In this document: positions 36,256 through 42,787 of the stretch, in pieces | Layout of the letters: the number at the start of each line of letters is the position of its first letter | Position numbering within the stretch: position 1 is the first letter of the stretch | Source of the DNA: DATEKX01 sp963726785 | Lineage (GTDB): Bacteria; Acidobacteriota; Blastocatellia; UBA7656 | DNA: 64,000 nt | Reading direction: 5' to 3' | NCBI GenBank assembly: GCA_963726785.1 | Contig: CAVSDJ010000002.1 | Coordinates: 62,001 to 126,000 of the forward strand | Program-made: the position numbers and the translations under genes | The notes under the pieces: model-generated | Seen by the model: the letters and a program-made list of their open reading frames with translations, nothing else | What the model was told of the DNA's origin: nothing | Database searches by the model: none

Positions 36256-37050
36256 ATGGATATTAGTTTGTTGCAAAGCAGATTCGAGCGTTTGGGCGCT
36301 CGATTGATGGTGAGAGAGGTGATCTCTCGCAATGTGGCCGGATTCACCATAGACATCCGCGAGGATAAGAAGGGCGAATATTTCGATATATCCGTTCCGC
36401 CTGATTTTACCCTCGAAGCCGACGCGATAGATGTCCGCCCCGATATGCGACACCTTTTGCTGATGGTTTATCAAGATGGTCGAAAGGATAAGTATCTATG
36501 CGGACACGATGAGCGCCACTGGTTCGTTGCGGCTGTGCCGGGCAAGAGCGCCTCTACAGTCAAGACAGCTATGCAAGCTTTGAAGCCTGATGAAGTGCGT
36601 CTGCAAGAAAGCTACAGCAAGGCGCGAGTCAAAGATCGCATGCGCCGCAAGAATGATGTTTTCATTCGGCAAGGCGAGTGGTTCTTTGTGCCTGCTCCTC
36701 ACATCATCGCGGGTAAAAACTTTGTTGTGCGAAATGAGCCTATCAGTCGCGGAGGCGGAAGCAAATCTCACATCTGCGAGTTTGTTTATCGTCGAGGCGG
36801 CGTGACCGTTCACGTATCGCGCGAACATCCGAGCGGCATCACCGAAGATGAGTATAAGGATTTGATTGACAGGAATCCCAAAGCCAGAAACTGGAGTTGG
36901 AGAGTTATGCAACGTGATGCAGAGGTTTATGCGCGAGGTCGTGTGACACATTCCGATCATAAGACGGTTTACCTGGACGGATGGCACAGGGTTCTTATGA
37001 ATACGGAAAATCAATCTGCGGCCAGAAGAAATGTGGTCTTTCTCGATTGA
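36256..37050 (+). CDS. Uncharacterised 264-aa protein inside the tRNA array
   Basis: Starts 18 nt after the tRNA-Asp CCA, with GAGG 4 nt upstream, and ends 12 nt before tRNA-Lys, so it is embedded in the array and likely on the same transcript. I do not recognise the family. The sequence is basic and soluble-looking with no signal or membrane segment. It has a middle segment 'RQGEWFFVPAPHI' and a C-terminal cluster of possible catalytic residues, 'GRVTHSDHKTVYLDGWHRVL' (His, Asp, His, Lys, His), plus 'HICEFVYRRGGVTVHVSREHP'. Location suggests an RNA-related role such as tRNA modification, repair or cleavage, but that is inference from context only. Confidence 0.8.
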   Translation: MDISLLQSRFERLGARLMVREVISRNVAGFTIDIREDKKGEYFDISVPPDFTLEADAIDVRPDMRHLLLMVYQDGRKDKYLCGHDERHWFVAAVPGKSASTVKTAMQALKPDEVRLQESYSKARVKDRMRRKNDVFIRQGEWFFVPAPHIIAGKNFVVRNEPISRGGGSKSHICEFVYRRGGVTVHVSREHPSGITEDEYKDLIDRNPKARNWSWRVMQRDAEVYARGRVTHSDHKTVYLDGWHRVLMNTENQSAARRNVVFLD

Positions 37051-37062
37051 TCGCAGATTGGT

Positions 37063-37136
37063 GGATCGGTAACTCAGTTGGTCAGAGTGCCTGCCTTTTA
37101 AGCAGGAAGTCGTGAGTTCAAGTCTCACCCGATCCA
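37063..37136 (+). tRNA. tRNA-Lys(UUU)
   Basis: Acceptor GGATCGG/CCGATCC, anticodon stem CCTGC/GCAGG with loop CTTTTAA, T-arm GTGAG-TTCAAGT-CTCAC, discriminator A. Confidence 0.95.
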
Positions 37137-37143
37137 TTTGAAA

Positions 37144-37235
37144 GCCCCTGTAGTTTAACTGGCAAAACGCCGCGCTTATAACGCGGATCACCAGCAGATT
37201 ACTGGACGATCTCGGTTCGAGTCCGGGCGGGGGCA
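37144..37235 (+). tRNA. Class II tRNA with UAU anticodon (nominally Ile)
   Basis: A 92-nt, well-paired cloverleaf: acceptor GCCCCTG/CGGGGGC, D-stem GTTT/AAAC, anticodon stem CCGCG/CGCGG with loop CTTATAA, and T-arm CTCGG-TTCGAGT-CCGGG. The variable arm is 24 nt (37187-37210) with its own ATC/GAT and CCAG/CTGG pairs. Class II arms belong to Leu, Ser and Tyr, not Ile. Discriminator A and a UAU that differs from UAA at one base would fit a leucine-type body. The charged amino acid is uncertain. Confidence 0.8.
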
Positions 37236-37260
37236 TCAGCGTTTGCGGTATCAAGGTTAC

Positions 37261-37333
37261 GGGCCGGTAGCTCAGCAGGCAGAGCATCCGCCTCTTAAGC
37301 GGAAGAGCGAGAGTTCGACTCTCTCCCGGCTCA
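37261..37333 (+). tRNA. tRNA-Lys(CUU)
   Basis: Acceptor GGGCCGG/CCGGCTC with one G-U pair, anticodon stem TCCGC/GCGGA with loop CTCTTAA, normal D- and T-arms, discriminator A. Confidence 0.93.
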
Positions 37334-37345
37334 TCAGAGTTTTGC

Positions 37346-37419
37346 GGTTGGATAGCTCAGGCAGGCAGAGCGGATGTCTCATAAGCATCAGGCCGATGGT
37401 TCAAATCCATCTCCAACCA
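37346..37419 (+). tRNA. tRNA-Met(CAU), elongator type
   Basis: Acceptor GGTTGGA/TCCAACC fully paired at position 1-72 (unlike initiator), anticodon stem GATGT/GCATC with loop CTCATAA, T-arm GATGG-TTCAAAT-CCATC. A lysidine-type tRNA-Ile(CAU) is not excluded, but the body resembles elongator Met. Confidence 0.85.
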
Positions 37420-37438
37420 TCAGGATTTTTGAAACGAT

Positions 37439-37510
37439 TGACAGGTAGCTCAATGGCAGAGCGCAACATTGTTAATGTTGGAGATAAGAGTTCGACTCTC
37501 TTCCTGTCAG
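37439..37510 (+). tRNA. tRNA-Asn(GUU), CCA encoded
   Basis: Acceptor TGACAGG/CCTGTCA, anticodon stem CAACA/TGTTG with loop TTGTTAA, T-arm AAGAG-TTCGACT-CTCTT, discriminator G, followed by CCA at 37511-37513. Confidence 0.94.
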
Positions 37511-37554
37511 CCATATCTTGCTGGCGACTTGAAATCAGCCGCCAGAGCCGGTTT

Positions 37555-37626
37555 CAGGGTGTAGCTCAAAGGGAGAGTGCGCGTCTTGGGAACGCGGGGC
37601 TGTTGGTTCGAGTCCAGCCACCCTGA
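37555..37626 (+). tRNA. tRNA-Pro(UGG)
   Basis: Acceptor CAGGGTG/CACCCTG, anticodon stem CGCGT/ACGCG with loop CTTGGGA, discriminator A. The C1-G72 pair is the usual bacterial proline identity feature. Confidence 0.93.
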
Positions 37627-37678
37627 CTTTGAAATCGAATCGAAAGCTCTTTGCGGAGAGAGCGCAGTTGCGCGCTCG

Positions 37679-37717
37679 CGCGCGGCGCGATGTAACGATG
37701 CATCATCGCGCCGCGCG
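37679..37717 (+). repeat. Strong 14-bp hairpin inside the tRNA array
   Basis: CGCGCGGCGCGATG (37679-37692) is the exact reverse complement of 37704-37717, with an 11-nt loop. It sits in the only array spacer longer than 100 nt without an ORF, between tRNA-Pro and tRNA-Phe. The spacer also has a T-loop-like GGTTCGAAA at its end, so a decayed tRNA is possible. Confidence 0.6.
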
Positions 37718-37742
37718 GCTGCCGGTTCGAAAGAGGACGAAT

Positions 37743-37816
37743 GGTTGGGTAGCTCAACCCGGTAGAGCACTGCCCTGAAGAGGCAGGTGTTGGCGGTTCA
37801 ACTCCGTCCCCAACCA
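37743..37816 (+). tRNA. tRNA-Phe(GAA)
   Basis: Acceptor GGTTGGG/CCCAACC, anticodon stem CTGCC/GGCAG with loop CTGAAGA, T-arm GGCGG-TTCAACT-CCGTC, discriminator A. Confidence 0.94.
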
Positions 37817-37826
37817 CTATGATTTT

Positions 37827-37899
37827 TGCGGAGTGGTGTAATTGGGAACATGCTCGGCTTTGAACCGAGAGATTCCGGGTCCGAATCCTGGCTCCGCAG
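37827..37899 (+). tRNA. tRNA-Gln(UUG) with C55
   Basis: Acceptor TGCGGAG/CTCCGCA, anticodon stem CTCGG/CCGAG with loop CTTTGAA, discriminator G. The T-loop reads TCCGAAT, so the near-universal U55 is C. Otherwise complete. Confidence 0.88.
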
Positions 37900-37905
37900 C
37901 TTTTG

Positions 37906-37980
37906 TGTGACGTAGCTCAGATGGACGAGAGCGGCGCTCTTCTAAAGCGCAGGTCGCGGGTTCGAGTCCCGCCGTCACAA
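37906..37980 (+). tRNA. tRNA-Arg(UCU), CCA encoded
   Basis: Acceptor TGTGACG/CGTCACA, anticodon stem GCGCT/AGCGC with loop CTTCTAA, T-arm GCGGG-TTCGAGT-CCCGC, discriminator A, followed by CCA at 37981-37983. Confidence 0.93.
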
Positions 37981-37986
37981 CCATGC

Positions 37987-38058
37987 GGGTCGGTAGTGAT
38001 AAAGGAAGCATGCCCGCTTCGCACGCGGGAGGTCCGAGTTCGATTCTCGGCTGATCCA
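37987..38058 (+). tRNA. tRNA-Ala(CGC)-like, weak D-arm
   Basis: Acceptor GGGTCGG/CTGATCC with two G-U pairs, anticodon stem CCCGC/GCGGG with loop TTCGCAC, T-arm CCGAG-TTCGATT-CTCGG. The D-stem is reduced to about three weak pairs. The G3-U70 alanine identity pair is present (G37989-T38055). Confidence 0.82.
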
Positions 38059-38063
38059 TTTCG

Positions 38064-38137
38064 GGGCCAGTAGCTCAGATGTATAGAGCATTCGTCTACG
38101 AAACGAAAGGCCGCAGGTTGAAGTCCTGCCTGGCCCG
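38064..38137 (+). tRNA. tRNA-Arg(ACG) with G56, CCA encoded
   Basis: Acceptor GGGCCAG/CTGGCCC, anticodon stem TTCGT/ACGAA with loop CTACGAA, discriminator G, CCA at 38138-38140. The T-loop reads TTGAAGT, so the invariant C56 is G, which would break the G19-C56 tertiary pair. ACG implies A-to-I editing by TadA. Confidence 0.86.
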
Positions 38138-38177
38138 CCAGATCAATTTGAAAGAAAGGATACACCAGAGGATGCTG

Positions 38178-38720
38178 ATGAATAGAAAAGTTCTACTGTT
38201 GAATGCCTCTTACGAGCCGCTGGGCACCATCGGCATTCCTCGCGCAATCCGCCTCGTGTGGAAACAGTCGGCAGAAGTCGTAGAGCTTGACGGCGACCGC
38301 GTGCTGCGCTCGCCGAGCTTTGTATTCCCTGCGCCTTCGGTCATACGGCTCGTCGAGTACATTGATATCAGAGGCCGCCGCCGCCGCGCGTCGAACCAGC
38401 GCACAAGCATTCTTGCGCGCGACCGCTATCGCTGCCAGTACTGCGGCGTGAAAGGCACTGCGTTCGACCTCACGCTCGACCACATCCTGCCTCGTTCGCG
38501 CGGCGGTCGGACTGTGGCCGAAAACCTCTGCGTCGCGTGCAAGGCGTGCAACCAGCGTAAGGGAGATCGCACGCCCGAAGAAGCGCGAATGCCGCTTCTT
38601 GCGAATCCGAGCGCGCTCCGTTACGGGCTGGAGAAGTCTGTGATGTATTACGCCGCTCGCTCGCGCCCCGAATGGCGCAAGTACCTTTTCCTGGACGACG
38701 CGAAAGAGGTCGTCGCTTGA
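38178..38720 (+). CDS. HNH endonuclease family protein
   Basis: A 180-residue HNH nuclease-family protein starting at the ATG at 38178, which is 6 nt after AGAGG; ATG 38172 overlaps that site. The N-terminus 'KVLLLNASYEPL' is characteristic of a widespread small HNH family. The nuclease core is 'RDRYRCQYCG' (C86, C89), 'LTLDHILPRSRGG' (D101, H102), 'NLCVACKACNQRKGDRTP' (N116, C121, C124, N125), so zinc ligands and HNH residues are present. It begins 37 nt after the last tRNA CCA and overlaps the next gene by 1 nt. It may act in defence, mobility or repair; none is shown. Confidence 0.88.
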   Translation: MNRKVLLLNASYEPLGTIGIPRAIRLVWKQSAEVVELDGDRVLRSPSFVFPAPSVIRLVEYIDIRGRRRRASNQRTSILARDRYRCQYCGVKGTAFDLTLDHILPRSRGGRTVAENLCVACKACNQRKGDRTPEEARMPLLANPSALRYGLEKSVMYYAARSRPEWRKYLFLDDAKEVVA

Positions 38721-39250
38721 TGAAACTTACAGTCAGCCATTTCCATAGCGAGATGGCTGACCGCAAATGTGGAGCGATTATGACAAACGAAGTTCTTGCA
38801 ATCGAAAAATGTAAAATGATTGTTGAGCGATACGACACGTTCAGCGAAATCGAAAACCTCGTGCGAGGGTTTGACGACTGTACGCTGCCCAAACCAGAGT
38901 GGACTCATCAGGCGCACCTGACGGTTGCAATGTGGTATCTGGTTCACTATTCGGGCAGAGAAGCGACCACACGCATTCGCAACGGCATCAAGCGATTCAA
39001 TGCTGCGAAAGGGGTCAAGACAACTCCGACTAATGGTTATCACGAGACGATGACGATGTTCTGGATTTGCATTGTCAGCCGCTATCTTTTGTTTGCCGAT
39101 GCGGACTGTTCATTCATAGAACTTGTCAACGGCATGCTCGAAAGTTGCGGGGACAAGAATCTGCCGCTTAAATACTACAGCCGCGATTTGCTTATGTCTG
39201 TGCGCGCGCGCGCAAGCTGGGTCGAGCCGGACTTGCGACCTTTCGTTTAA
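38720..39250 (+). CDS. Conserved hypothetical protein overlapping the HNH gene
   Basis: A 176-residue protein whose ATG overlaps the HNH stop (TTGATGA), so the pair is translationally coupled. No signal peptide or membrane span. Recurrent-looking motifs are 'EWTHQAHLTVAMWYLVHY' and 'TPTNGYHETMTMFWICIVSRYL', each with His residues that could bind a metal. I do not recognise a named function. An earlier start at 38672 lies inside the HNH gene and is rejected. Confidence 0.78.
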   Translation: MKLTVSHFHSEMADRKCGAIMTNEVLAIEKCKMIVERYDTFSEIENLVRGFDDCTLPKPEWTHQAHLTVAMWYLVHYSGREATTRIRNGIKRFNAAKGVKTTPTNGYHETMTMFWICIVSRYLLFADADCSFIELVNGMLESCGDKNLPLKYYSRDLLMSVRARASWVEPDLRPFV

Positions 39251-39270
39251 AAAGATTAATGTTCGATCAG

Positions 39271-39466
39271 GGCCATTCAGTTCTCGGAATTTGATGTCAA
39301 CTCACCGCAGAGACGCCGCAGAAATGATGAAGTATGAACAATGAATGATGAATTAAGAGTCTCTGTTCGGTTCATCATTCATCATTCCGCATTCATCGTT
39401 TCTGCGGCGTCTCTGCGGTGAACAATTTTCCGATTTCAAACCTCTGAATCCGAAAACTGAATGGCC
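39271..39466. repeat. Triple-nested inverted repeat (families A and C inside an outer palindrome)
   Basis: The outermost arms GGCCATTCAGTTCTCGGA (39271-39288) and 39449-39466 pair with one mismatch. Inside is a family-A variant, CACCGCAGAGACGCCGCAGAAA at 39303 against the matching end at 39420. Innermost is the ATGAATGATGAATT family-C hairpin (about 39333-39395). It fills most of the 440-nt gap before the receiver gene. Confidence 0.87.
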
Positions 39467-39690
39467 TTGTGTTCGATTGCCAATGTAAGATTTACTCCAG
39501 AAAGTTCTTGCACTATTGATCGAATTGGCATACTCTCGTTGCATTAAATGTACCCGGTTCCGGTCTCAGTCGTTCAATAAAGGAAAGGCGGTTTTATTTG
39601 TTCTGTCGCGCTTCCCAACTCTCATCCGGTAGCGATGTTTGAAAGCATCTCGCATGTGCGTAGAGGCTATTCAAGCAGAGGGAGTTCACT
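39467..39690. other. Intergenic stretch, presumed leader of the receiver gene
   Basis: No gene or strong palindrome seen. The last 15 nt contain GAGGGAGT-type ribosome-binding sequence for the receiver start. Confidence 0.45.
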
Positions 39691-40074
39691 ATGAGTGACG
39701 AATCCGTCTCCGTGCTCGTTGTTGAAGATGAGGACCCAATTCGCGCACTTCTGGAAGAGATTCTCAGCCCGCGATTCGATTGCTTCACCACACCAAACGC
39801 AAACGAAGCGACCCGGCTGATTGAATCACAGTTCTTCAACCTGATCCTTGCTGATATAGGCTTGCCCGGAATGTCCGGTCTTGAATTGTGCCGCTTTGTT
39901 GCAAAGAAAAGCCCGCGCACAGTGGTGGTGATGATTTCAGGAAACGTTGACGAGCAATCTGTAGCCGACGCAAAGCAAGCCGGCGCGTTCGATTTCATAA
40001 CCAAGCCGTTCGACTTGGCTGAGGTCGTGGCAACAGTCGAACGCGCGTTGCAACATCAAGCGTCGCAAGCTTAG
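39691..40074 (+). CDS. Stand-alone response-regulator receiver domain protein
   Basis: A 127-residue single receiver. 'LVVEDEDPIRALLEEIL' carries the acidic pair, D55 in 'ILADIGLPGMSGLEL' is the phospho-acceptor, S83 in 'VVMISG' and K105 in 'DFITKPFDLAEV' complete the site. GAGGGAG lies about 10 nt upstream of the ATG. No kinase or output gene is adjacent. Distinct in sequence from the receiver at 9299-9721. Confidence 0.92.
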   Translation: MSDESVSVLVVEDEDPIRALLEEILSPRFDCFTTPNANEATRLIESQFFNLILADIGLPGMSGLELCRFVAKKSPRTVVVMISGNVDEQSVADAKQAGAFDFITKPFDLAEVVATVERALQHQASQA

Positions 40075-40156
40075 AGCGTCACAATCTTAGGGCGACGAAA
40101 CGAGAAAAACATTCTATGCTTACTCATCAACGAATGCTGATGGGTGAAAACCGATA

Positions 40157-40651
40157 ATGAGCAAGTTTGAAGGGAAGTTGCGCGCGAGGGCCGAAGAGTT
40201 CATCCGCGTTGCAAAGGGCGCAAAAATAGACGGGGCCATAGTTGAAGATTCTTTTCGCGATTACATGGTCAAAATATCAATCACGACCGAGGGCTGTGAG
40301 TTCGGAAACGCAACCATATATTACAGCCCGAAAACGAACTCTTTTTCGCTCAAGACTCACGAGCTGAAAAATAAATCAATCGCGTCACAACTGGAGGCGG
40401 GCTGGCACGAAGGGCGTGCCGAAACCATCGAGCACGCGGAAACCATTGCGCCCGCAAAAGGCTATGAGGTTTATGTGGACGGCTCATACATAAACGGAGC
40501 GACCGGCTACGGGCTGGTCATTCTCAAAGGCGGCCAGGCGGTTGAAGAACTCTTCGGACAGGTTGCGGACGCGGCGGCGGGTGGAACTCGTCAGGTTGCG
40601 GGCGAGCTTTTAGCCGTCGAAGAGGCGCTGAAAGTGGTGTCAGAAGAATGA
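40157..40651 (+). CDS. RNase H-like protein, N-terminal part of a frameshifted gene
   Basis: The first 164 residues of a ribonuclease HI-type protein that removes RNA from RNA-DNA hybrids. After an N-terminal region of about 100 residues of unknown fold, the RNase H domain begins with 'YEVYVDGSYINGATGYG' (first catalytic Asp) and 'ELLAVEEAL' (catalytic Glu). The ORF then stops at TGA 40649-40651. The expected continuation (WCQKNDVKEVSIFYDYLGIEKW, split here) is present in the frame of the ORF at 40653, implying one extra base at about 40631-40634. Either a real lesion or an assembly indel. Confidence 0.8.
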   Translation: MSKFEGKLRARAEEFIRVAKGAKIDGAIVEDSFRDYMVKISITTEGCEFGNATIYYSPKTNSFSLKTHELKNKSIASQLEAGWHEGRAETIEHAETIAPAKGYEVYVDGSYINGATGYGLVILKGGQAVEELFGQVADAAAGGTRQVAGELLAVEEALKVVSEE

Positions 40652-40652
40652 T

Positions 40653-41144
40653 GTGAAAGAGGTTTCGATTTTTTACGATTATTTAGGGATAGAGAAATGG
40701 GCGACGGGCGCATGGAAAGCCAATCAGTCATTGACCCAAAGCTACGCGAAATTCGTGCGCGCATCAGGCATACGAATCCGGTGGCACAAAGTAGCAAGCC
40801 ACACGGGAAACCGATGGAATGATCGCGCCGATAAGCTTGCCAAAAAAGGCGCGCTGTCGGGTGTTGCTCAGGCCGACGAGTCAGAGAGAAACGTTGAACT
40901 ACTCGACAAGAAGGATCGCTTCCTTGAATTCCTGATGGTGAAGGGAGTTGACGCGGCTTTTGATCGAATCTACAACGATCAATTCGCGCGCGTGATTATA
41001 CTGGAAGATGAAAAGAGCGTCGGCACATTCGACTTGTATAACACAAAGCGAAAACCTTTCTCGCCTTACCTGCACAACTTCAAAGACGATGTGCTGAAGA
41101 GCGATATAAAAAGTTTCTGGGATGAATTTATCGCGTCAGAATAG
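40653..41144 (+). CDS. RNase H-like protein, C-terminal part of a frameshifted gene
   Basis: Continues the RNase H domain broken at about 40634. It carries 'VSIFYDYLGIEKWATGAW' (third catalytic Asp), 'IRWHKVASHTGNRWNDRADKLAKKGA' in two segments with the flap His and the fourth catalytic Asp (NDRAD). A C-terminal extension of about 80 residues follows ('FLEFLMVKGVDAAFDRIYND', 'FDLYNTKRKPFSPYLHNFKDD'). The apparent GTG start at 40653 is an artefact of the shift. All four catalytic acids exist across the two ORFs, so a single corrected gene 40157-41144 would encode a complete enzyme. Confidence 0.8.
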   Translation: MKEVSIFYDYLGIEKWATGAWKANQSLTQSYAKFVRASGIRIRWHKVASHTGNRWNDRADKLAKKGALSGVAQADESERNVELLDKKDRFLEFLMVKGVDAAFDRIYNDQFARVIILEDEKSVGTFDLYNTKRKPFSPYLHNFKDDVLKSDIKSFWDEFIASE

Positions 41145-41210
41145 TAATATATATCGCGTCCAAATAAGTGAAATTCGAAGTCAGACCGATTGATGATTAA
41201 AGGAGAGATT

Positions 41211-41888
41211 ATGAGAAGAAACAATTTTACGCTGGGCCTGTGCGTAGCTATTCTTACGCTCGGCTTGCCTGCGATTGCTCTGGCGCAACAGCCGAAGATA
41301 ATAGAGCTTGTGAAACAAGATGGCAGCTCGAAATTCGCTACTATATTTATAAACGACGAAAATCTAATGTTTGAAGTAATGGGCAGTTCGGAGGTTTGTA
41401 TTTTCACTGCTGAAGCCATTTTCATTATTGATAACAAGAATAAGACTTATCGCGAGTACAAATATGATGAACTACAAACCCTCATTAACCGGAAACTCGG
41501 CGAAATAACTGATAATCAAAATAGCCCCACCGTCGAATCCAGCGTAGGGTTTAGATTGACTGAAGAAACCGATACGATATTAGGGTTTAAATCTCGAAAG
41601 CTAATTGAGATGAGCAATAGCAAGCTCAAAGCTGAGATATGGGTGTCGAGTGATCTAATCCCGGCGAAATTACGCGCGGTAAGTGAAAGACTAAGAAGTA
41701 TGCTGCCGGAGGACTATTGGAGAAAGACACTTGGCATTCCCGGAATGCCTGAAATAATAATGCTGTATGGTATCCCCGTAAAAATTATTGTCGAGGGCCA
41801 GGAAATTTTTCACGCACAAGTCGGTAAGAGTCCGAGTTCCAGCCCTTCGTTTCAAGTGCCGTCAGACTACAAGAAAGTGAAAAATTGA
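41211..41888 (+). CDS. Secreted protein of unknown function
   Basis: A 225-residue protein. The ATG at 41211 follows AAGGAGAG and opens a signal peptide (MRRNNFTLGLCVAILTLGLPAIALAQ). The mature part is beta-rich with 'FIIDNKNKTYREYKYDEL', 'TILGFKSRKLIEMSN', 'KAEIWVSSDLIPAKLRAVS' and 'GIPVKIIVEGQEIFHAQV'. This layout is like DUF4412-type secreted proteins, though I cannot confirm the family. Probably periplasmic; role unknown. Confidence 0.75.
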   Translation: MRRNNFTLGLCVAILTLGLPAIALAQQPKIIELVKQDGSSKFATIFINDENLMFEVMGSSEVCIFTAEAIFIIDNKNKTYREYKYDELQTLINRKLGEITDNQNSPTVESSVGFRLTEETDTILGFKSRKLIEMSNSKLKAEIWVSSDLIPAKLRAVSERLRSMLPEDYWRKTLGIPGMPEIIMLYGIPVKIIVEGQEIFHAQVGKSPSSSPSFQVPSDYKKVKN

Positions 41889-41950
41889 AAACGATTCGAC
41901 AGGGGACGCCGACGAGTGCGGCGTCCCCTGTCAATCAAATCGTCAGAACT

Positions 41951-42787
41951 CTATTTGATCAACTCTATGTATTGGTCGAGCATCGGCAAAGCCGTGTCGC
42001 GATCAACCGCAGGCAGCATCAATATGACGCGCTCGACGCCCGCGCTCTCGAATTGATCAATGGCTTCGCGCTCAGGCTTTGCGCCGAAGATCGTTATTGA
42101 TATTGACTGCGGGTCGCGCCCTGCTTCTTCGGCTCGCCGTCTCAGCGCAGATATTTTTTCAGCCGGGTTATCCATGCGATAGCCTATCGGCATCCACCCG
42201 TCGCAGAACTCTATCACGCGATCAAACGTCGTAGGCCCGTCGCCGCCCATCAAGATAGGCGGATGCGGTTTCTGCACGGGCTTGGGATATGACCAGATGG
42301 GGTCAAAGTTCACGAACTCGCCGTGAAACTCGGCTTCGTCTTTAGTCCAGATTTCTTTCATTGCCAGCACTCGCTCGCGCAGCACGCGCCATCGCTTCTT
42401 GAAATCAGTCCCGTGATTCTCCATCTCTTCGGCGTTCCACCCGCCGCCTATGCCGAATATGAATCGCCCGTTCGACAGCATATCGAGGCTCGCAACCTCT
42501 TTGGCCGTAGTGATGGGGTCGCGCTCGATGAGCAGGCAAATCCCGGTTGCTATGCGAAGACGCTCAGTCGCAGCCGCCGCAGCCATAAGCGCAACGAATG
42601 GGTCGTAAGTGTGCCAGTATTCTTTAGGCAGATCAGCGCCGCCGGGCCAGGGCGAGCGACGGCTGGCAGGGATGTGAGTGTGCTCAGGCAGCCAGAGCGA
42701 TTCAAACCCGCGCGCTTCCGCCTCGCGCGCGAGGTCATCGGGCCTGATAGCGTAATCGGTAGCGAACATTCCAACGCCGTAGAGCAT
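41951..42787 (-). CDS. LLM-class F420-dependent oxidoreductase
   Basis: A 278-residue luciferase-like TIM-barrel oxidoreductase. The ATG at 42787 has AGGAGG directly upstream; an in-frame start 123 nt earlier is rejected. 'RGFESLWLPEHTHIP', 'RLRIATGICLLIERDPI', 'LDMLSNGRFIFGIGGGWNAEEM' and 'KPHPPILMGGDG' match the TIGR03619-like F420 group. It likely transfers hydride using F420H2 or FMNH2 to an unknown substrate. A second, distant LLM protein is at 57277-58281. Confidence 0.88.
   Translation of the reverse strand: MLYGVGMFATDYAIRPDDLAREAEARGFESLWLPEHTHIPASRRSPWPGGADLPKEYWHTYDPFVALMAAAAATERLRIATGICLLIERDPITTAKEVASLDMLSNGRFIFGIGGGWNAEEMENHGTDFKKRWRVLRERVLAMKEIWTKDEAEFHGEFVNFDPIWSYPKPVQKPHPPILMGGDGPTTFDRVIEFCDGWMPIGYRMDNPAEKISALRRRAEEAGRDPQSISITIFGAKPEREAIDQFESAGVERVILMLPAVDRDTALPMLDQYIELIK

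Noticed and set aside
38079..38177. HNH gene start at 38079
   Set aside because: Would begin inside tRNA-Arg(ACG); the ATG at 38178 has a well-placed AGAGG and the family N-terminus.
35100..39300. Integrated prophage
   Set aside because: A tRNA array with an HNH gene is suggestive, but no integrase, portal, capsid, tail or lysis gene is visible and no att-like direct repeat was found by eye.
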